The notes under the pieces were generated by a model. That model saw only the letters and a list, made by a program, of their open reading frames with translations. It ran no database searches and was not told the origin of the DNA. From assembly GCA_002358855.1 (NCBI GenBank), contig DEPQ01000063.1, positions 1-50,462 on the forward strand: a stretch of DNA of 50,462 nucleotides, in the 5' to 3' direction. Each line of letters begins with the position of its first letter. Position 1 is the stretch's first letter. Made by a program: the position numbers and the translations under genes. This document shows positions 25,099 to 34,429 of this stretch, one piece after another. The DNA comes from Bacteroidales bacterium UBA3388. Its GTDB lineage: Bacteria > Bacteroidota > Bacteroidia > Bacteroidales > P3.

Positions 25099-25970
25099 TA
25101 TAAGATGTTTGCTAATTGTTCTTTTATTTTTTCTAATTCATCTTTCATTTTAACAACAATTGTTTGAATGTCGGCGTTGTTTGCTTTTGATCCAAGTGTG
25201 TTGATTTCTCTTCCTATTTCTTGGGCTATGAATCCTAATTTTTTACCTTGGTTAATTTCTGTATCCATACATTGTTTGAAATATTCAAGATGTTGAGAAA
25301 GTCTAACTTTTTCTTCTGTTATATCAAGTTTTTCAAGATAATATATCATTTCTTGTTCTAAACGATTTTCGTTTATTTCTTCTATTGAAATTTCTTTTAG
25401 TTTTGAGGTAAGTTTTGTTTTGATTTTATTACAGCGTTCTTGTTCATATACATCTACTTCTTTGAGAAGATTTGATATAATATTGATTCTTTCAATAAAG
25501 TCTTTTTCTAAAATTGCTCCTTCAGTTTCGCGAAAGTTATTAAAGTTTAAAATAGCTTCTTTAATCATTGAAAAGAACATAGACTTTTCTTCTTCCGAAA
25601 GTTCACTTTCTACTTCGCTATTTCTAATTTCAGGTAAGGATAAAACATATTCAAATAATCTATCGGTATTTGCACCAATTTCTGTTGCTAAATGATGTAG
25701 TTGTTGATATGTTTGCTTAACTAATTCTTCGTTTATTTTGTTTACAGAGATTCCTTTATTAGTTTCTATCGTTATACAGCAATCTATTTTCCCTTTTATA
25801 AGAGAATCAAGTAGAATTGTTCTAATTTCTAATTCTAATTCTCTCCATTTTGAAGGTATTTTTATGTTGGCGTCAAATTGTTTACTATTTAACGATTTTA
25901 TTTCTGTTTTTAAAATTTGATTTCCTATTTCTTTTGAGGCTTTTCCAAAGCCTGTCATTGATTTTATCAT
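25098..25970 (-). CDS. YicC-family endoribonuclease
   Basis: A 290-residue protein beginning with MIKSMTGFGKA, the diagnostic YicC start, with the expected C-terminal domain (GREINTLGSKANNADIQ, then KMKDELEKIKEQ). E. coli YicC is an endoribonuclease that helps degrade particular small RNAs and affects stationary-phase survival. It is the first gene of the six-gene operon down to clpP, divergent from the YugP-like gene. Guanylate kinase, its common neighbour, is not in the window. Confidence 0.93.
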   Translation of the reverse strand: MIKSMTGFGKASKEIGNQILKTEIKSLNSKQFDANIKIPSKWRELELEIRTILLDSLIKGKIDCCITIETNKGISVNKINEELVKQTYQQLHHLATEIGANTDRLFEYVLSLPEIRNSEVESELSEEEKSMFFSMIKEAILNFNNFRETEGAILEKDFIERINIISNLLKEVDVYEQERCNKIKTKLTSKLKEISIEEINENRLEQEMIYYLEKLDITEEKVRLSQHLEYFKQCMDTEINQGKKLGFIAQEIGREINTLGSKANNADIQTIVVKMKDELEKIKEQLANIL

Positions 25971-26003
25971 AAAAAAAGTATTAAATTAGTTAAAATATTA
26001 CCG

Positions 26004-26011
26004 CAAAAATA
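26004..26011 (-). promoter_or_regulatory. -7 box for yicC operon
   Basis: On the minus strand TATTTTTG stands 33 bases before the yicC start. The -33 region is not a good match. It is the only candidate in the divergent gap for the minus-strand operon. Confidence 0.5.
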
Positions 26012-26064
26012 CAAAAACCTTTTCTTTATTCGTTTAATAAAACAATAAATCAAACAAAAATTAT

Positions 26065-26072
26065 TATTTTTG
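26065..26072 (+). promoter_or_regulatory. -7 box for the YugP-cinA operon
   Basis: TATTTTTG lies 26 bases before the ATG at 26099; the -33 region is AT-rich without a clear TTTG. It would drive the nine-gene operon to 36031. Confidence 0.5.
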
Positions 26073-26098
26073 CCTTTCAAAATTAAAAACAAATCGCT

Positions 26099-26773
26099 AT
26101 GTATTGGATGATAATTATTGTATTAACTCTTTTAAGCGTGATAGTGTCAAGCAGATTGACCTCTAAGTTCAAAGAGTATTCTAAAATAAAACTTCAAGGA
26201 AATCTTACAGGAAAAGATATTGCTGAAATGATGTTGAAAAATCACGATATAATAGATGTAAGTGTACAATGCACCGAAGGCCACCTCACAGACCATTATA
26301 ACCCTACAGATAAAGTAATAAATTTGTCAAAGGAGGTTTATTATGGAAATCATATCGCTGCTGCTGCCGTTGCTGCACACGAAACAGGCCACGCAATACA
26401 ACATGCAGAAGCATATTCGTGGTTGCAACTTCGTACAAGTTTGGTTCCAATCGTTCATTTTTCTTCAAAATGGGTGATGTGGGTTTTAATTGCAGGTATT
26501 TTGCTTGTCAATACCTTTCCAAGCCTACTTTTGATAGGCATAATACTTTTTGGAGCGACAACATTGTTTAGTTTTGTTACGCTTCCAGTTGAAATAAATG
26601 CTTCAAATCGCGCAATTAATTGGTTAGATAATGTAGTTTCTTACGAACAACTACCAAAAGCAAAGCACGCTTTGAAATTAGCAGCCTATACTTACGTAGT
26701 TGCAGCCTTGTCTTCTTTGGCTACTTTATTGCATTATGTTATGATTTTCTTAGGAAGTAGTAATGATGATTAA
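26099..26773 (+). CDS. YugP-like membrane zinc metallopeptidase
   Basis: A 224-residue membrane protein with HETGH at 94-98, the zinc-binding HExxH of a metallopeptidase, and transmembrane segments at about 3-17, 125-145, 145-165 and 195-215. It fits the neutral zinc metallopeptidase 2 (YugP) family, including VEINASNRAI, whose Glu may be the third zinc ligand. The substrate is unknown; membrane-protein quality control is often proposed. It heads an operon whose next gene follows after 10 bases. Confidence 0.88.
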   Translation: MYWMIIIVLTLLSVIVSSRLTSKFKEYSKIKLQGNLTGKDIAEMMLKNHDIIDVSVQCTEGHLTDHYNPTDKVINLSKEVYYGNHIAAAAVAAHETGHAIQHAEAYSWLQLRTSLVPIVHFSSKWVMWVLIAGILLVNTFPSLLLIGIILFGATTLFSFVTLPVEINASNRAINWLDNVVSYEQLPKAKHALKLAAYTYVVAALSSLATLLHYVMIFLGSSNDD

Positions 26774-26783
26774 AAAATAGGAT

Positions 26784-27644
26784 ATGTCTCTTAAAGATTT
26801 TTTTAAAAGTAAAAGTTTTTTTATTCATTTAGGACTAATTGTAGTTAGTTTCTTTTTGATTATTTTTTTGGTTTTCTTTTCTTTGAAAATATATACTCGA
26901 CATGGGAAAGAGTATATTGTTCCTGACATTAGTGGTAAGTTAATTCAAGAAATAGAACAAATGGAGGAAATGAGACCTTTTAATGTTGTAATAATAGATT
27001 CTATTTTCCAAGAAGAAACACCTTCAGGTACAATTTTAAGCCAAGAGCCTGTTGCAAATTCTAAGGCAAAAAAAGGAAGAAAAATATATTTAACTATTGC
27101 TTCTTTCTCAGGAGATGATATTGAAATGCCTTCTTGTGTAGATATGAGTTTGAAACTAGCAGTGCAAACATTAACTGATGTTGGACTTAGAATAGGAAAC
27201 ATTAGTTTTGTGCAAGGGAATATTCCTAATATTGTTGTTTCTCAACAAAGAAACGGCAAACAACTTAGAAAAAATACGAAAGTTAAACGTGGAGATGTAA
27301 TTGACTTAGTTGTAGAAATGACAGAATCTCAAACTACAACGAATATGCCTGATATTTTAGGAAAAACAGAAGATGAAGCGGAGAGATTGTTGTGGGCAGC
27401 AGGACTTAATGTTGGTAAAAAGGATTTTGAAGGTAAAAAAGATAAAAATCATTCTAGGGTTGTGAGCTATCAGCCTACTTTTCAAGGATTATCATTAGGT
27501 ACAACAGTATCTTTACATTTTATAAACGATACAAAAAATAGTTATAAGAAAGCGAAAAGAGATTTTGAAGAGCAATTAATTTTAGAGCAAGGTCAATTTG
27601 AAGATTGGGAAGAAATTACAGAAGGAGGCGTTGTTGAAATATGA
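26784..27644 (+). CDS. Membrane-anchored PASTA domain protein
   Basis: A 286-residue protein with one transmembrane segment (about 14-36) and then three PASTA domains at about 43-110, 113-182 and 190-255, with the usual VPDISGK, VANSKAKKGRKIYLT and MPDILGKTEDEAERLL features. PASTA domains bind peptidoglycan fragments in kinases and PBPs of Gram-positive bacteria. Here there is no kinase or transpeptidase domain, which is the usual stand-alone form in Bacteroidota. It faces the periplasm. It overlaps the next gene by 4 bases (ATGA). Confidence 0.9.
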   Translation: MSLKDFFKSKSFFIHLGLIVVSFFLIIFLVFFSLKIYTRHGKEYIVPDISGKLIQEIEQMEEMRPFNVVIIDSIFQEETPSGTILSQEPVANSKAKKGRKIYLTIASFSGDDIEMPSCVDMSLKLAVQTLTDVGLRIGNISFVQGNIPNIVVSQQRNGKQLRKNTKVKRGDVIDLVVEMTESQTTTNMPDILGKTEDEAERLLWAAGLNVGKKDFEGKKDKNHSRVVSYQPTFQGLSLGTTVSLHFINDTKNSYKKAKRDFEEQLILEQGQFEDWEEITEGGVVEI

Positions 27645-29524
27645 AACGTTTTCTTTTAATTATAATTTTGCTTTTTCAATGCATTTATCCTCTTAAAGCA
27701 CAACTTATTTTAGTTCCTGCTTCAGGCTCAAGCAACCTAAAACTCCCTAAAACGATAGAGGTTAATTATAACCAAATTCCTTTTGTTGACGATTTCTCTT
27801 CCTATCAAGGATTGACAAATCCTTTAAAATGGCAATCAACAAACGTTATTGTAAACTCTACATATCAATTCAATCCTCCAACAATAGGAGTTGCAACTTT
27901 AGATGCAATAGATATTTACGGCAAACTTTACCCTAACGCATCAACTACAAGTTTTTCTGCCGACACCTTGCTGTCTCAACCTATCAGATTAGACTCTATT
28001 GTCTCACCTTCAAGACAAAAGCTCTCAAAAGATGATTCTATTTATTTTAGTTTTTATATTCAGCCAGCAGGAGGAAGTGGACAACCGTGGGAGTCAATAG
28101 GTACACAACCTTCTATGTCAGATTCAATAATATTGGATTTCTACAGTCAAGAAAATGGTTGGGAAAAAGTATGGTCTATGGGAGGCATTGCCTTGGATTC
28201 TCTTTTTACACAAGAAAATGCCTACTATAAATACGTAATGATTCCAATAATAGAAGACAAATACTTTATCAAAGATTTTCGTTTTCGTTTTCGTAACATT
28301 GCATCGCTAAACAACAATCCACAATTAGCATACATTGGAAATTGCGACCAATGGAATATAGATTATGTATATATTGATAAAGACAGAAGCATAGAAGATA
28401 CAGTAATGCGTGAATTATCATTTGTAGATCCTGCACCTTCTATGTTGAAACGTTATCAAGCAATGCCTGCCTACCAATATATTGAACAAGAAACAGTAGA
28501 TAGTTTACAAATCAAAATAGTAAATTTGTATTCATCACCACTTAGTTCTATATACAAATATTTTATCGAAGACGATCAAGGGAATACTCTTCACACTTAC
28601 GATGGCGGGTTTGAAAACATCTTTCCTTATATAACAACTCTATCATATCAAGAAGCAGTTTCTCATTCTCGTCCTGCGGTTAATTTCAATTTTCCTATAA
28701 ACCAAGATAATTGGCAAACATTTTCAATAACCCATACGGTAAAAGAAGGTGTTGGACAAGATTTTCTTGCATCTAACGACACGATATCTTTTATTCAGAG
28801 ATTTGAAAATTACTTTGCATACGATGATGGCAGTGCTGAAAATGGTATTGGCGTAGAACCTATTGCAGGATCTCACTTAGCAGTATCCTTTAAACTAAAT
28901 AAATTAGACACTTTAACAGCAGTAGATATATACTTTAATTCTGCTTTGAACAATGCAAATCTTAAACAATTTTATATTTGTGTATGGTCCTCATTTGGTG
29001 GATTACCTTTGGAGATTCTGCACAAGACCGAAAAATTAACTCCTATTAGCGATAGCCTTAACCGTTTTGTAAGATTTGAATTAGGAGAAGAAATAATATT
29101 AGAAGAAGGTGAATTTTTCATTAGTCTACAAACAAAAGGCAATGATTATTTGAACATAGGATTTGACCGAAATACAAATTCATCTCAATATACCTATTCA
29201 AAAACAGGAGTAGATTGGCAACAATCTTTCTTAAGTGGTTCAGTAATGTTAAGACCTTATTTTGGATATAAAGCATTGGTTGGATTGAGTGAAGCAAAAC
29301 AAGAATTAAAATTTGATTTCTATCCAAATCCAACATCATCTAAAATATTTTTACAAGGAATAGATCACGCAGAAAAGCAAATATTAGATATAAATGGGCG
29401 ATTGCTAATAACAACTAAAGAAAATGAAATAGATTTATCGCAATTTTCACAAGGAATTTACATACTAAAAGTAAAAAATGACAAAAACTCAGTAGCAATT
29501 CGTAAAATAGTAAAAACAAAATAA
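27641..29524 (+). CDS. Secreted protein with type IX secretion sorting domain
   Basis: A 627-residue protein with a signal peptide (about 1-21, ending LKAQ) and a C-terminal type A T9SS sorting domain (about 553-627). The latter shows FDFYPNPTS, ILDINGRLL, IDLSQFSQGIYILKV and a basic end. The body lacks recognisable catalytic motifs; the FAYDDGSAENGIGVEP segment (about 392-407) is often seen in such beta-rich surface proteins. It should cross the outer membrane by T9SS and be secreted or attached to the surface. It overlaps genes on both sides (4 bases and 1 base), an unusual place for a cargo gene, inside a housekeeping operon. Confidence 0.9.
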   Translation: MKRFLLIIILLFQCIYPLKAQLILVPASGSSNLKLPKTIEVNYNQIPFVDDFSSYQGLTNPLKWQSTNVIVNSTYQFNPPTIGVATLDAIDIYGKLYPNASTTSFSADTLLSQPIRLDSIVSPSRQKLSKDDSIYFSFYIQPAGGSGQPWESIGTQPSMSDSIILDFYSQENGWEKVWSMGGIALDSLFTQENAYYKYVMIPIIEDKYFIKDFRFRFRNIASLNNNPQLAYIGNCDQWNIDYVYIDKDRSIEDTVMRELSFVDPAPSMLKRYQAMPAYQYIEQETVDSLQIKIVNLYSSPLSSIYKYFIEDDQGNTLHTYDGGFENIFPYITTLSYQEAVSHSRPAVNFNFPINQDNWQTFSITHTVKEGVGQDFLASNDTISFIQRFENYFAYDDGSAENGIGVEPIAGSHLAVSFKLNKLDTLTAVDIYFNSALNNANLKQFYICVWSSFGGLPLEILHKTEKLTPISDSLNRFVRFELGEEIILEEGEFFISLQTKGNDYLNIGFDRNTNSSQYTYSKTGVDWQQSFLSGSVMLRPYFGYKALVGLSEAKQELKFDFYPNPTSSKIFLQGIDHAEKQILDINGRLLITTKENEIDLSQFSQGIYILKVKNDKNSVAIRKIVKTK

Positions 29525-30546
29525 TGCAAGAGGAACAAAACATACAAGAAGAACAAGAATTATACGAGAATTACCGAGTAATAGTAGATAAAGGACAAAG
29601 TCTTTTAAGGATTGATAAATATCTTGTTGATAGAATAGAGGGTGCATCTCGCAATAAAATTCAATTAGCGATAAAAGCTGATTGTGTAAAGGTAAATGAC
29701 AAAACTGTAAAGGTTAATTACAGAGTAAAACCTGGTGATTTAATTCAAGTTTTCCTTACAACCGAGCCACGAGATATAGAAATAATTCCTCAAAACATAC
29801 CAATTGACATAGTTTATGAGGACGAAGACGTAATAGTTGTTAATAAACCTGCAGGAATGGTAGTACATCCAGGATATGGAAACTACACTTCTACGCTTCT
29901 TAATGCATTAACCTATCATTTTCAACAGAATGAATCAAGCGAAGTAAAGCCTTTGCTTGTTCATCGTATAGATAAAGATACTACGGGCTTACTTTTAGTT
30001 GCTAAAAACGAATATGCACAAACTTTTCTTGCAAAACAATTCTTTGATCACACAACAGAAAGAAAATATACTGCACTTGTTTGGGGTGATTTAAAGGAAG
30101 ACGAAGGAACAATTGAAGGAAATATAGGACGAAGCCTTAAAGACAGAAAAGTAATGGCAGTATTTCCAGAAGGCGATTATGGAAAAACTGCAATAACTCA
30201 TTGGAAAGTTTTAAAAAGATTTGGATACGTAACCTTAGTTGAGTGTCAATTAGAAACAGGACGTACGCATCAGATTCGTGCACATATGAGATATGTCGGT
30301 CATCCTTTATTTGCCGATGCTACATATGGAGGTGACCAAATTCTTAAAGGCACAACATTTAGCAAATATAAGCAATTTATCAATAATTGTTTTCAAATAA
30401 TTTCGCGTCAAGCACTTCACGCCACTACAATAGGATTTCTTCACCCAACAAAACTTGAAAGAATGAATTTTACAAGCAATTTGCCACAAGATATGACCGA
30501 TGTGATTGAAAAATGGGAAGCCTACACAACTGCTAATAAACAATAG
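29524..30546 (+). CDS. rluD: RluD-type 23S rRNA pseudouridine synthase
   Basis: A 340-residue protein with an N-terminal S4 RNA-binding domain (about 26-85) and a catalytic domain with HRIDKDTTGLLL, where D152 is the nucleophile, and later ETGRTHQIRAHM. It isomerises uridines in helix 69 of 23S rRNA if it is a true RluD; RluC or RluA specificity cannot be excluded by reading. The start codon overlaps the stop of the T9SS cargo gene by one base. Confidence 0.92.
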   Translation: MQEEQNIQEEQELYENYRVIVDKGQSLLRIDKYLVDRIEGASRNKIQLAIKADCVKVNDKTVKVNYRVKPGDLIQVFLTTEPRDIEIIPQNIPIDIVYEDEDVIVVNKPAGMVVHPGYGNYTSTLLNALTYHFQQNESSEVKPLLVHRIDKDTTGLLLVAKNEYAQTFLAKQFFDHTTERKYTALVWGDLKEDEGTIEGNIGRSLKDRKVMAVFPEGDYGKTAITHWKVLKRFGYVTLVECQLETGRTHQIRAHMRYVGHPLFADATYGGDQILKGTTFSKYKQFINNCFQIISRQALHATTIGFLHPTKLERMNFTSNLPQDMTDVIEKWEAYTTANKQ

Positions 30547-30549
30547 ATT

Positions 30550-31581
30550 ATGCGAAATAAAGAGTTAAGAAAATATTTCTTTGAAAAAAAAATTTTTTTC
30601 TTTGTTTTTTTAATTTTTTTCTTTGTTTCTTGTCAAAAAAACAAAGAGTTAGAAAGTGTTCATATACAACGATTTGAACAAGCCTTATTTTCAGCTAATA
30701 AAAGCAAAGATATAGACAAATATCTTTTTAGCATAGAGGAGCAATACGCACCTATGTTTGCTACAAGTCTTAAAAATACAGAATATCTCAATGTTGTCAA
30801 AGAGTTTATCAAAGACAAAGAGATGAACAATGCCTACAATATTGTGAAAATTCAATATCCTGATTTAACTAAATTAGAACAAGAATTATCTTTTGCGTTA
30901 TCTGAAATTAAGAAAATAAAGAAAGACACGCTCAATTCTCAAATTTACACTCTCATTGTAGGACCTGCTGAATATTCCCAAGCGTTTCAAAACAGAATTT
31001 TGGTATATCCCGAATTTTCATCAATAAGTCTTGACCTTTATTCAATAGAAAAATTATCAAATCACCCATATTACAAAACTATTCCGCAATATCTTCACAC
31101 CTCCTTAGGCAAAGAAAATATTGCACCTCACTATGTAAATACTTATTTGAAAGAAATCACTTTCCGAAATATTCCTTTACAAAGTCAAAATCCTGAGGCA
31201 ACACTTTTAGACTGTATAATAGATGAAGGAAAGTATATTTACGCAACACAATTCATATTAAAAGATAAGTCATTCAATTACATAATGGAATATACCAAAG
31301 AACAATTGGAATGGGTTGAGAAAAACGAAGCAAATATTTGGGCATACATAATAGAAAATCAACTTTTGTATAACAAAGATCGTACAAAATATTTTCATCT
31401 TATTGCTCCCGGTCCCTCAACTAAAAACATAGCAAATTCTCCTGCAAGAATAGGAAATTATATTGGATATAAAATTGTAGAATCCTATATGAAAGAAAAC
31501 AAAATCGGCATAGATAGTTTGTTTAACACGCTTGATTCTCAACTTATCTTGCAACAATCAAAATATAAACCTAAAAAATAA
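30550..31581 (+). CDS. GldB-like gliding motility lipoprotein
   Basis: A 343-residue protein with a lipoprotein signal ending in FVSC (C28). The sequence HIQRFEQALF after the signal and the C-terminal SPARIGNYIGYKIVESYMKEN (about 296-316) resemble GldB, a lipoprotein required for gliding in flavobacteria and common in T9SS-bearing Bacteroidota, where it is related to zinc-peptidase-like proteins. No intact HExxH is visible. Its precise activity is unknown. With PorX and a T9SS cargo in the same window, a role in surface motility or secretion is plausible. Confidence 0.7.
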   Translation: MRNKELRKYFFEKKIFFFVFLIFFFVSCQKNKELESVHIQRFEQALFSANKSKDIDKYLFSIEEQYAPMFATSLKNTEYLNVVKEFIKDKEMNNAYNIVKIQYPDLTKLEQELSFALSEIKKIKKDTLNSQIYTLIVGPAEYSQAFQNRILVYPEFSSISLDLYSIEKLSNHPYYKTIPQYLHTSLGKENIAPHYVNTYLKEITFRNIPLQSQNPEATLLDCIIDEGKYIYATQFILKDKSFNYIMEYTKEQLEWVEKNEANIWAYIIENQLLYNKDRTKYFHLIAPGPSTKNIANSPARIGNYIGYKIVESYMKENKIGIDSLFNTLDSQLILQQSKYKPKK

Positions 31582-31589
31582 TAATTAAA

Positions 31590-33527
31590 ATGGCAAAAAA
31601 ATCTACTCATTACAAGCAAATAGCATATAAATATCTTGTTTCATTAGCCTGTATCTATATAACGCAACTGTTTTTCTATATTTTTAATAGAAGTTTATTT
31701 GAAATAGATGGAGCAAAAGAATGCTTTAATATTTTTATTGGCTGTACTCGTTATGCTCTTTCTTCAATCAGTATTTTTCTTTTGCCATATCTGCTTTTGA
31801 ATCTTTTGCCTTTGGTAAATCAATGGCATAAAAAATGGTTCAAAATTACCTCTAACACACTTTATCTTTTAGCAAATATTTTTATGATGGCAGTTAATCT
31901 TATTGATGCAGGATATTACCGATTCTCTTTTAAAAGATTAACCGCAGATATCACAAGATATTTAGGCGTAGGGGGAGATTTCAACGAACTAATTCCTCAA
32001 TTCCTTAGAGATTATTGGCATATAGCAACCGTTTTCATTTGTTTATTAGTTGTTTTGTTTGTTGTAAACTCTTTAATCAATAAAAAGCAAAAACCACACA
32101 AAGAAAAATTCTCTCTTTCTTTGGTTTTGAAAAGAAGCATTGTGTTAATTATTGCTGTTGCACTTTTAGTCCTTTTCCAAAGAGGCGGTTTACAAACACG
32201 CCCTCTTGGACTTATGCACGCAAGTCAATACACTACAACACAAAATACAGCATTAGTTTTAAACACTCCTTTTACTCTTTATCGTACATTTGGAAAACCA
32301 AGTCTTGAAAGAAAAGATTTTTATTCTCAAAGCGAGTTAAACAAAATTTATTCACCAATAACTTCTTTTGAAACGCATAATTGGGGCGATACACTCTTTA
32401 CTTCTCCGCTTGAAATAGGCAAAACAAATGTATGTGTTATAATATTAGAAAGTTTTTCTGCTGAATACTTAAAAACATACAATGGTTCGCAAGTTAGTTA
32501 CGCACCTTTCTTGGATTCATTGGCACAACATTCGCTTGTTTTTCAAGGAATATCAAACGGAAAGAAGTCAATAGATGGAATTCCTGCTGTAATATCTTCA
32601 TTACCTATTATGATGGAAGAGAGTTATCTTACAAGCGTATATGGAAACAATGAAATAGGTTCAATAGCCTCTACTTTAAAAAAGCAAAACTATACAACAG
32701 CCTTTTTTCACGGCGGATACAACGGCACAATGGGCTTTGACAATTTCACACGCAAAGTAGGATATGATTATTATTACGGAATGAACGAGTATAACAATGA
32801 TAAAGATTACGATGGTAATTGGGGAATTTTCGATGAGCCTTTTTTGCAATATTGTGTTAAACAAATGGATACTTTAACCAAGCCTTTCCATGCGGCATTC
32901 TTTACTTTATCTTCTCATCACCCATATACAATGCCCGAAGAGCATAAAAACAAATTCTCAAAAGGCACATTAATTGTTCACGAAACGGTTTCTTACACAG
33001 ATTATGCTTTAAGAAGATTTTTTAATGAAGCTTTAAAATGCGATTGGTTTGAAAATACTTTATTTATCATTACTTCCGATCATAGTGGCTTGACAGAAGG
33101 AAAAGATTTCAAGACTCAATTAGGATTATTCAAAATTCCAATGATTGTTTATCATCCAAAAATGAAGCAAAACATTATTAGCAAACAATTTGTTCAACAA
33201 ATAGATGTGTATCCGACAGTAATAGATTTACTAAACATTGAAAATGAAAAAATATTCACTTTTGGAATAAGTCCATTTTCTGAAAAAGATAAATATTATA
33301 TCTATTACTCTAACGGAGAGTATCTTTTAATGATAGGAAACTATTTAAGCAAATACAAACAAGACGGTTCAATAGAACTTTTTGATGTAGAAAAAGATAA
33401 AGGTCTAAAAAATAATATAGCAAATGAGCAAAAACAAATAACTCAAAAGCATCTCAAATTTACTCAAGCCTTTATTCAACAATACAACAATACGATTATA
33501 GAGAATAAAACAATGGTTTCAAAATAG
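31590..33527 (+). CDS. LTA-synthase/sulfatase-family membrane phosphotransferase
   Basis: A 645-residue protein with five N-terminal transmembrane helices (about 13-32, 55-75, 88-106, 143-162, 182-197). A periplasmic sulfatase/alkaline-phosphatase fold runs from about 278: IILESFS (E287), NGKKSIDG with S327 as the likely nucleophile, and TSDHSG (D497, H498) as metal ligands. Relatives transfer glycerol phosphate or phosphoethanolamine to envelope glycans or lipids, and Gram-negative members often do not make lipoteichoic acid. The nucleophile is Ser rather than the Thr of LtaS, as in several other branches of the family. The substrate is not readable. Confidence 0.85.
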   Translation: MAKKSTHYKQIAYKYLVSLACIYITQLFFYIFNRSLFEIDGAKECFNIFIGCTRYALSSISIFLLPYLLLNLLPLVNQWHKKWFKITSNTLYLLANIFMMAVNLIDAGYYRFSFKRLTADITRYLGVGGDFNELIPQFLRDYWHIATVFICLLVVLFVVNSLINKKQKPHKEKFSLSLVLKRSIVLIIAVALLVLFQRGGLQTRPLGLMHASQYTTTQNTALVLNTPFTLYRTFGKPSLERKDFYSQSELNKIYSPITSFETHNWGDTLFTSPLEIGKTNVCVIILESFSAEYLKTYNGSQVSYAPFLDSLAQHSLVFQGISNGKKSIDGIPAVISSLPIMMEESYLTSVYGNNEIGSIASTLKKQNYTTAFFHGGYNGTMGFDNFTRKVGYDYYYGMNEYNNDKDYDGNWGIFDEPFLQYCVKQMDTLTKPFHAAFFTLSSHHPYTMPEEHKNKFSKGTLIVHETVSYTDYALRRFFNEALKCDWFENTLFIITSDHSGLTEGKDFKTQLGLFKIPMIVYHPKMKQNIISKQFVQQIDVYPTVIDLLNIENEKIFTFGISPFSEKDKYYIYYSNGEYLLMIGNYLSKYKQDGSIELFDVEKDKGLKNNIANEQKQITQKHLKFTQAFIQQYNNTIIENKTMVSK

Positions 33528-33536
33528 GAATTAGTT

Positions 33537-34424
33537 ATGTCCTCTTTGGAAAAAGATAAAATATTGTTTATTGTCAATCCAATTTCAGGGGTAGGCAAAC
33601 AAAAAAAGATAGAGAACGCAGTTGAAAAATATCTTGATAAAGAAAAATTTGACTATAAGATTGCTTATACTTCCTATCCTCATCACGCAACGGCTATTGC
33701 TATTGCTTCGGTAATCAAAAACTATGATATAATTGTTGCAGTCGGTGGAGATGGTTCGATAAACGATTGTGTAAAGGGACTTTTCTCAACAGGAGCAACC
33801 TTAGGTATTATTCCAACAGGCAGTGGCAATGGATTAGCACGCTGTTTGAATATTCCGCTTTCTATAAAAGAAGCAATGCAAACTATAAACAATAAAAAAA
33901 TCATAGATATTGATACTATAAGCCTCAATAACACTATTTACGCTTCGATTGCAGGTATAGGATTTGATGCCTTGATTGCAAAAGAATTTTCAAAAGTACG
34001 CTCACGCGGATTTCAGCCTTATTTGAAGTTGGTTTTGCAACATTACCCAACTTATTTGCCTAAAAACTATAAATTAGAGATAGATGGAAGAATTATAGAA
34101 ACACAAGCACTTTTCATAAGCTTTGCAAACTCAACACAATTCGGTTTTAATACAGAAATTGCTCCTCATGCAGAGTTAAATGATGGCTTATTAGATATAG
34201 TAGTTGTTAAAAAACCGCCTTTACCCTTACTTCCGTGGACTGCACAGTTACTTTTCTTTAAGAATTTTGATATGTCAATTTACGTAAATACCTACAAAGC
34301 AAGAAAAGTTAAAGTTTTTAATTCGCAAACCTTAGGAATAAATATTGATGGCGAGTATATGGAAATTCAAGATGACTTAGAATTTGAAGTTATCCCATCA
34401 TCGTTAAAAGTAATAGTTAAATAA
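33537..34424 (+). CDS. Diacylglycerol/YegS-type lipid kinase
   Basis: A 295-residue protein with the DAGK catalytic features VNPISGVGK (13-21), GGDGSINDCVKGL (70-82) and IPTGSGNGLARCL (92-104). It phosphorylates a lipid with a free hydroxyl (diacylglycerol, phosphatidylglycerol or a sphingoid base) at the inner membrane. In Bacteroidota, which make sphingolipids, the substrate is open. It lies directly after the LTA-synthase-like gene; enzymes of that family can release diacylglycerol, which this kinase could recycle (inference from context). Confidence 0.88.
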   Translation: MSSLEKDKILFIVNPISGVGKQKKIENAVEKYLDKEKFDYKIAYTSYPHHATAIAIASVIKNYDIIVAVGGDGSINDCVKGLFSTGATLGIIPTGSGNGLARCLNIPLSIKEAMQTINNKKIIDIDTISLNNTIYASIAGIGFDALIAKEFSKVRSRGFQPYLKLVLQHYPTYLPKNYKLEIDGRIIETQALFISFANSTQFGFNTEIAPHAELNDGLLDIVVVKKPPLPLLPWTAQLLFFKNFDMSIYVNTYKARKVKVFNSQTLGINIDGEYMEIQDDLEFEVIPSSLKVIVK

Positions 34425-34429
34425 AAAAT

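Noticed and set aside
31590..33527. LTA-synthase-like protein lacking its catalytic threonine
   Set aside because: S327 stands at the expected place, and Ser is a normal nucleophile in several branches of this superfamily, so the enzyme is not judged inactive.
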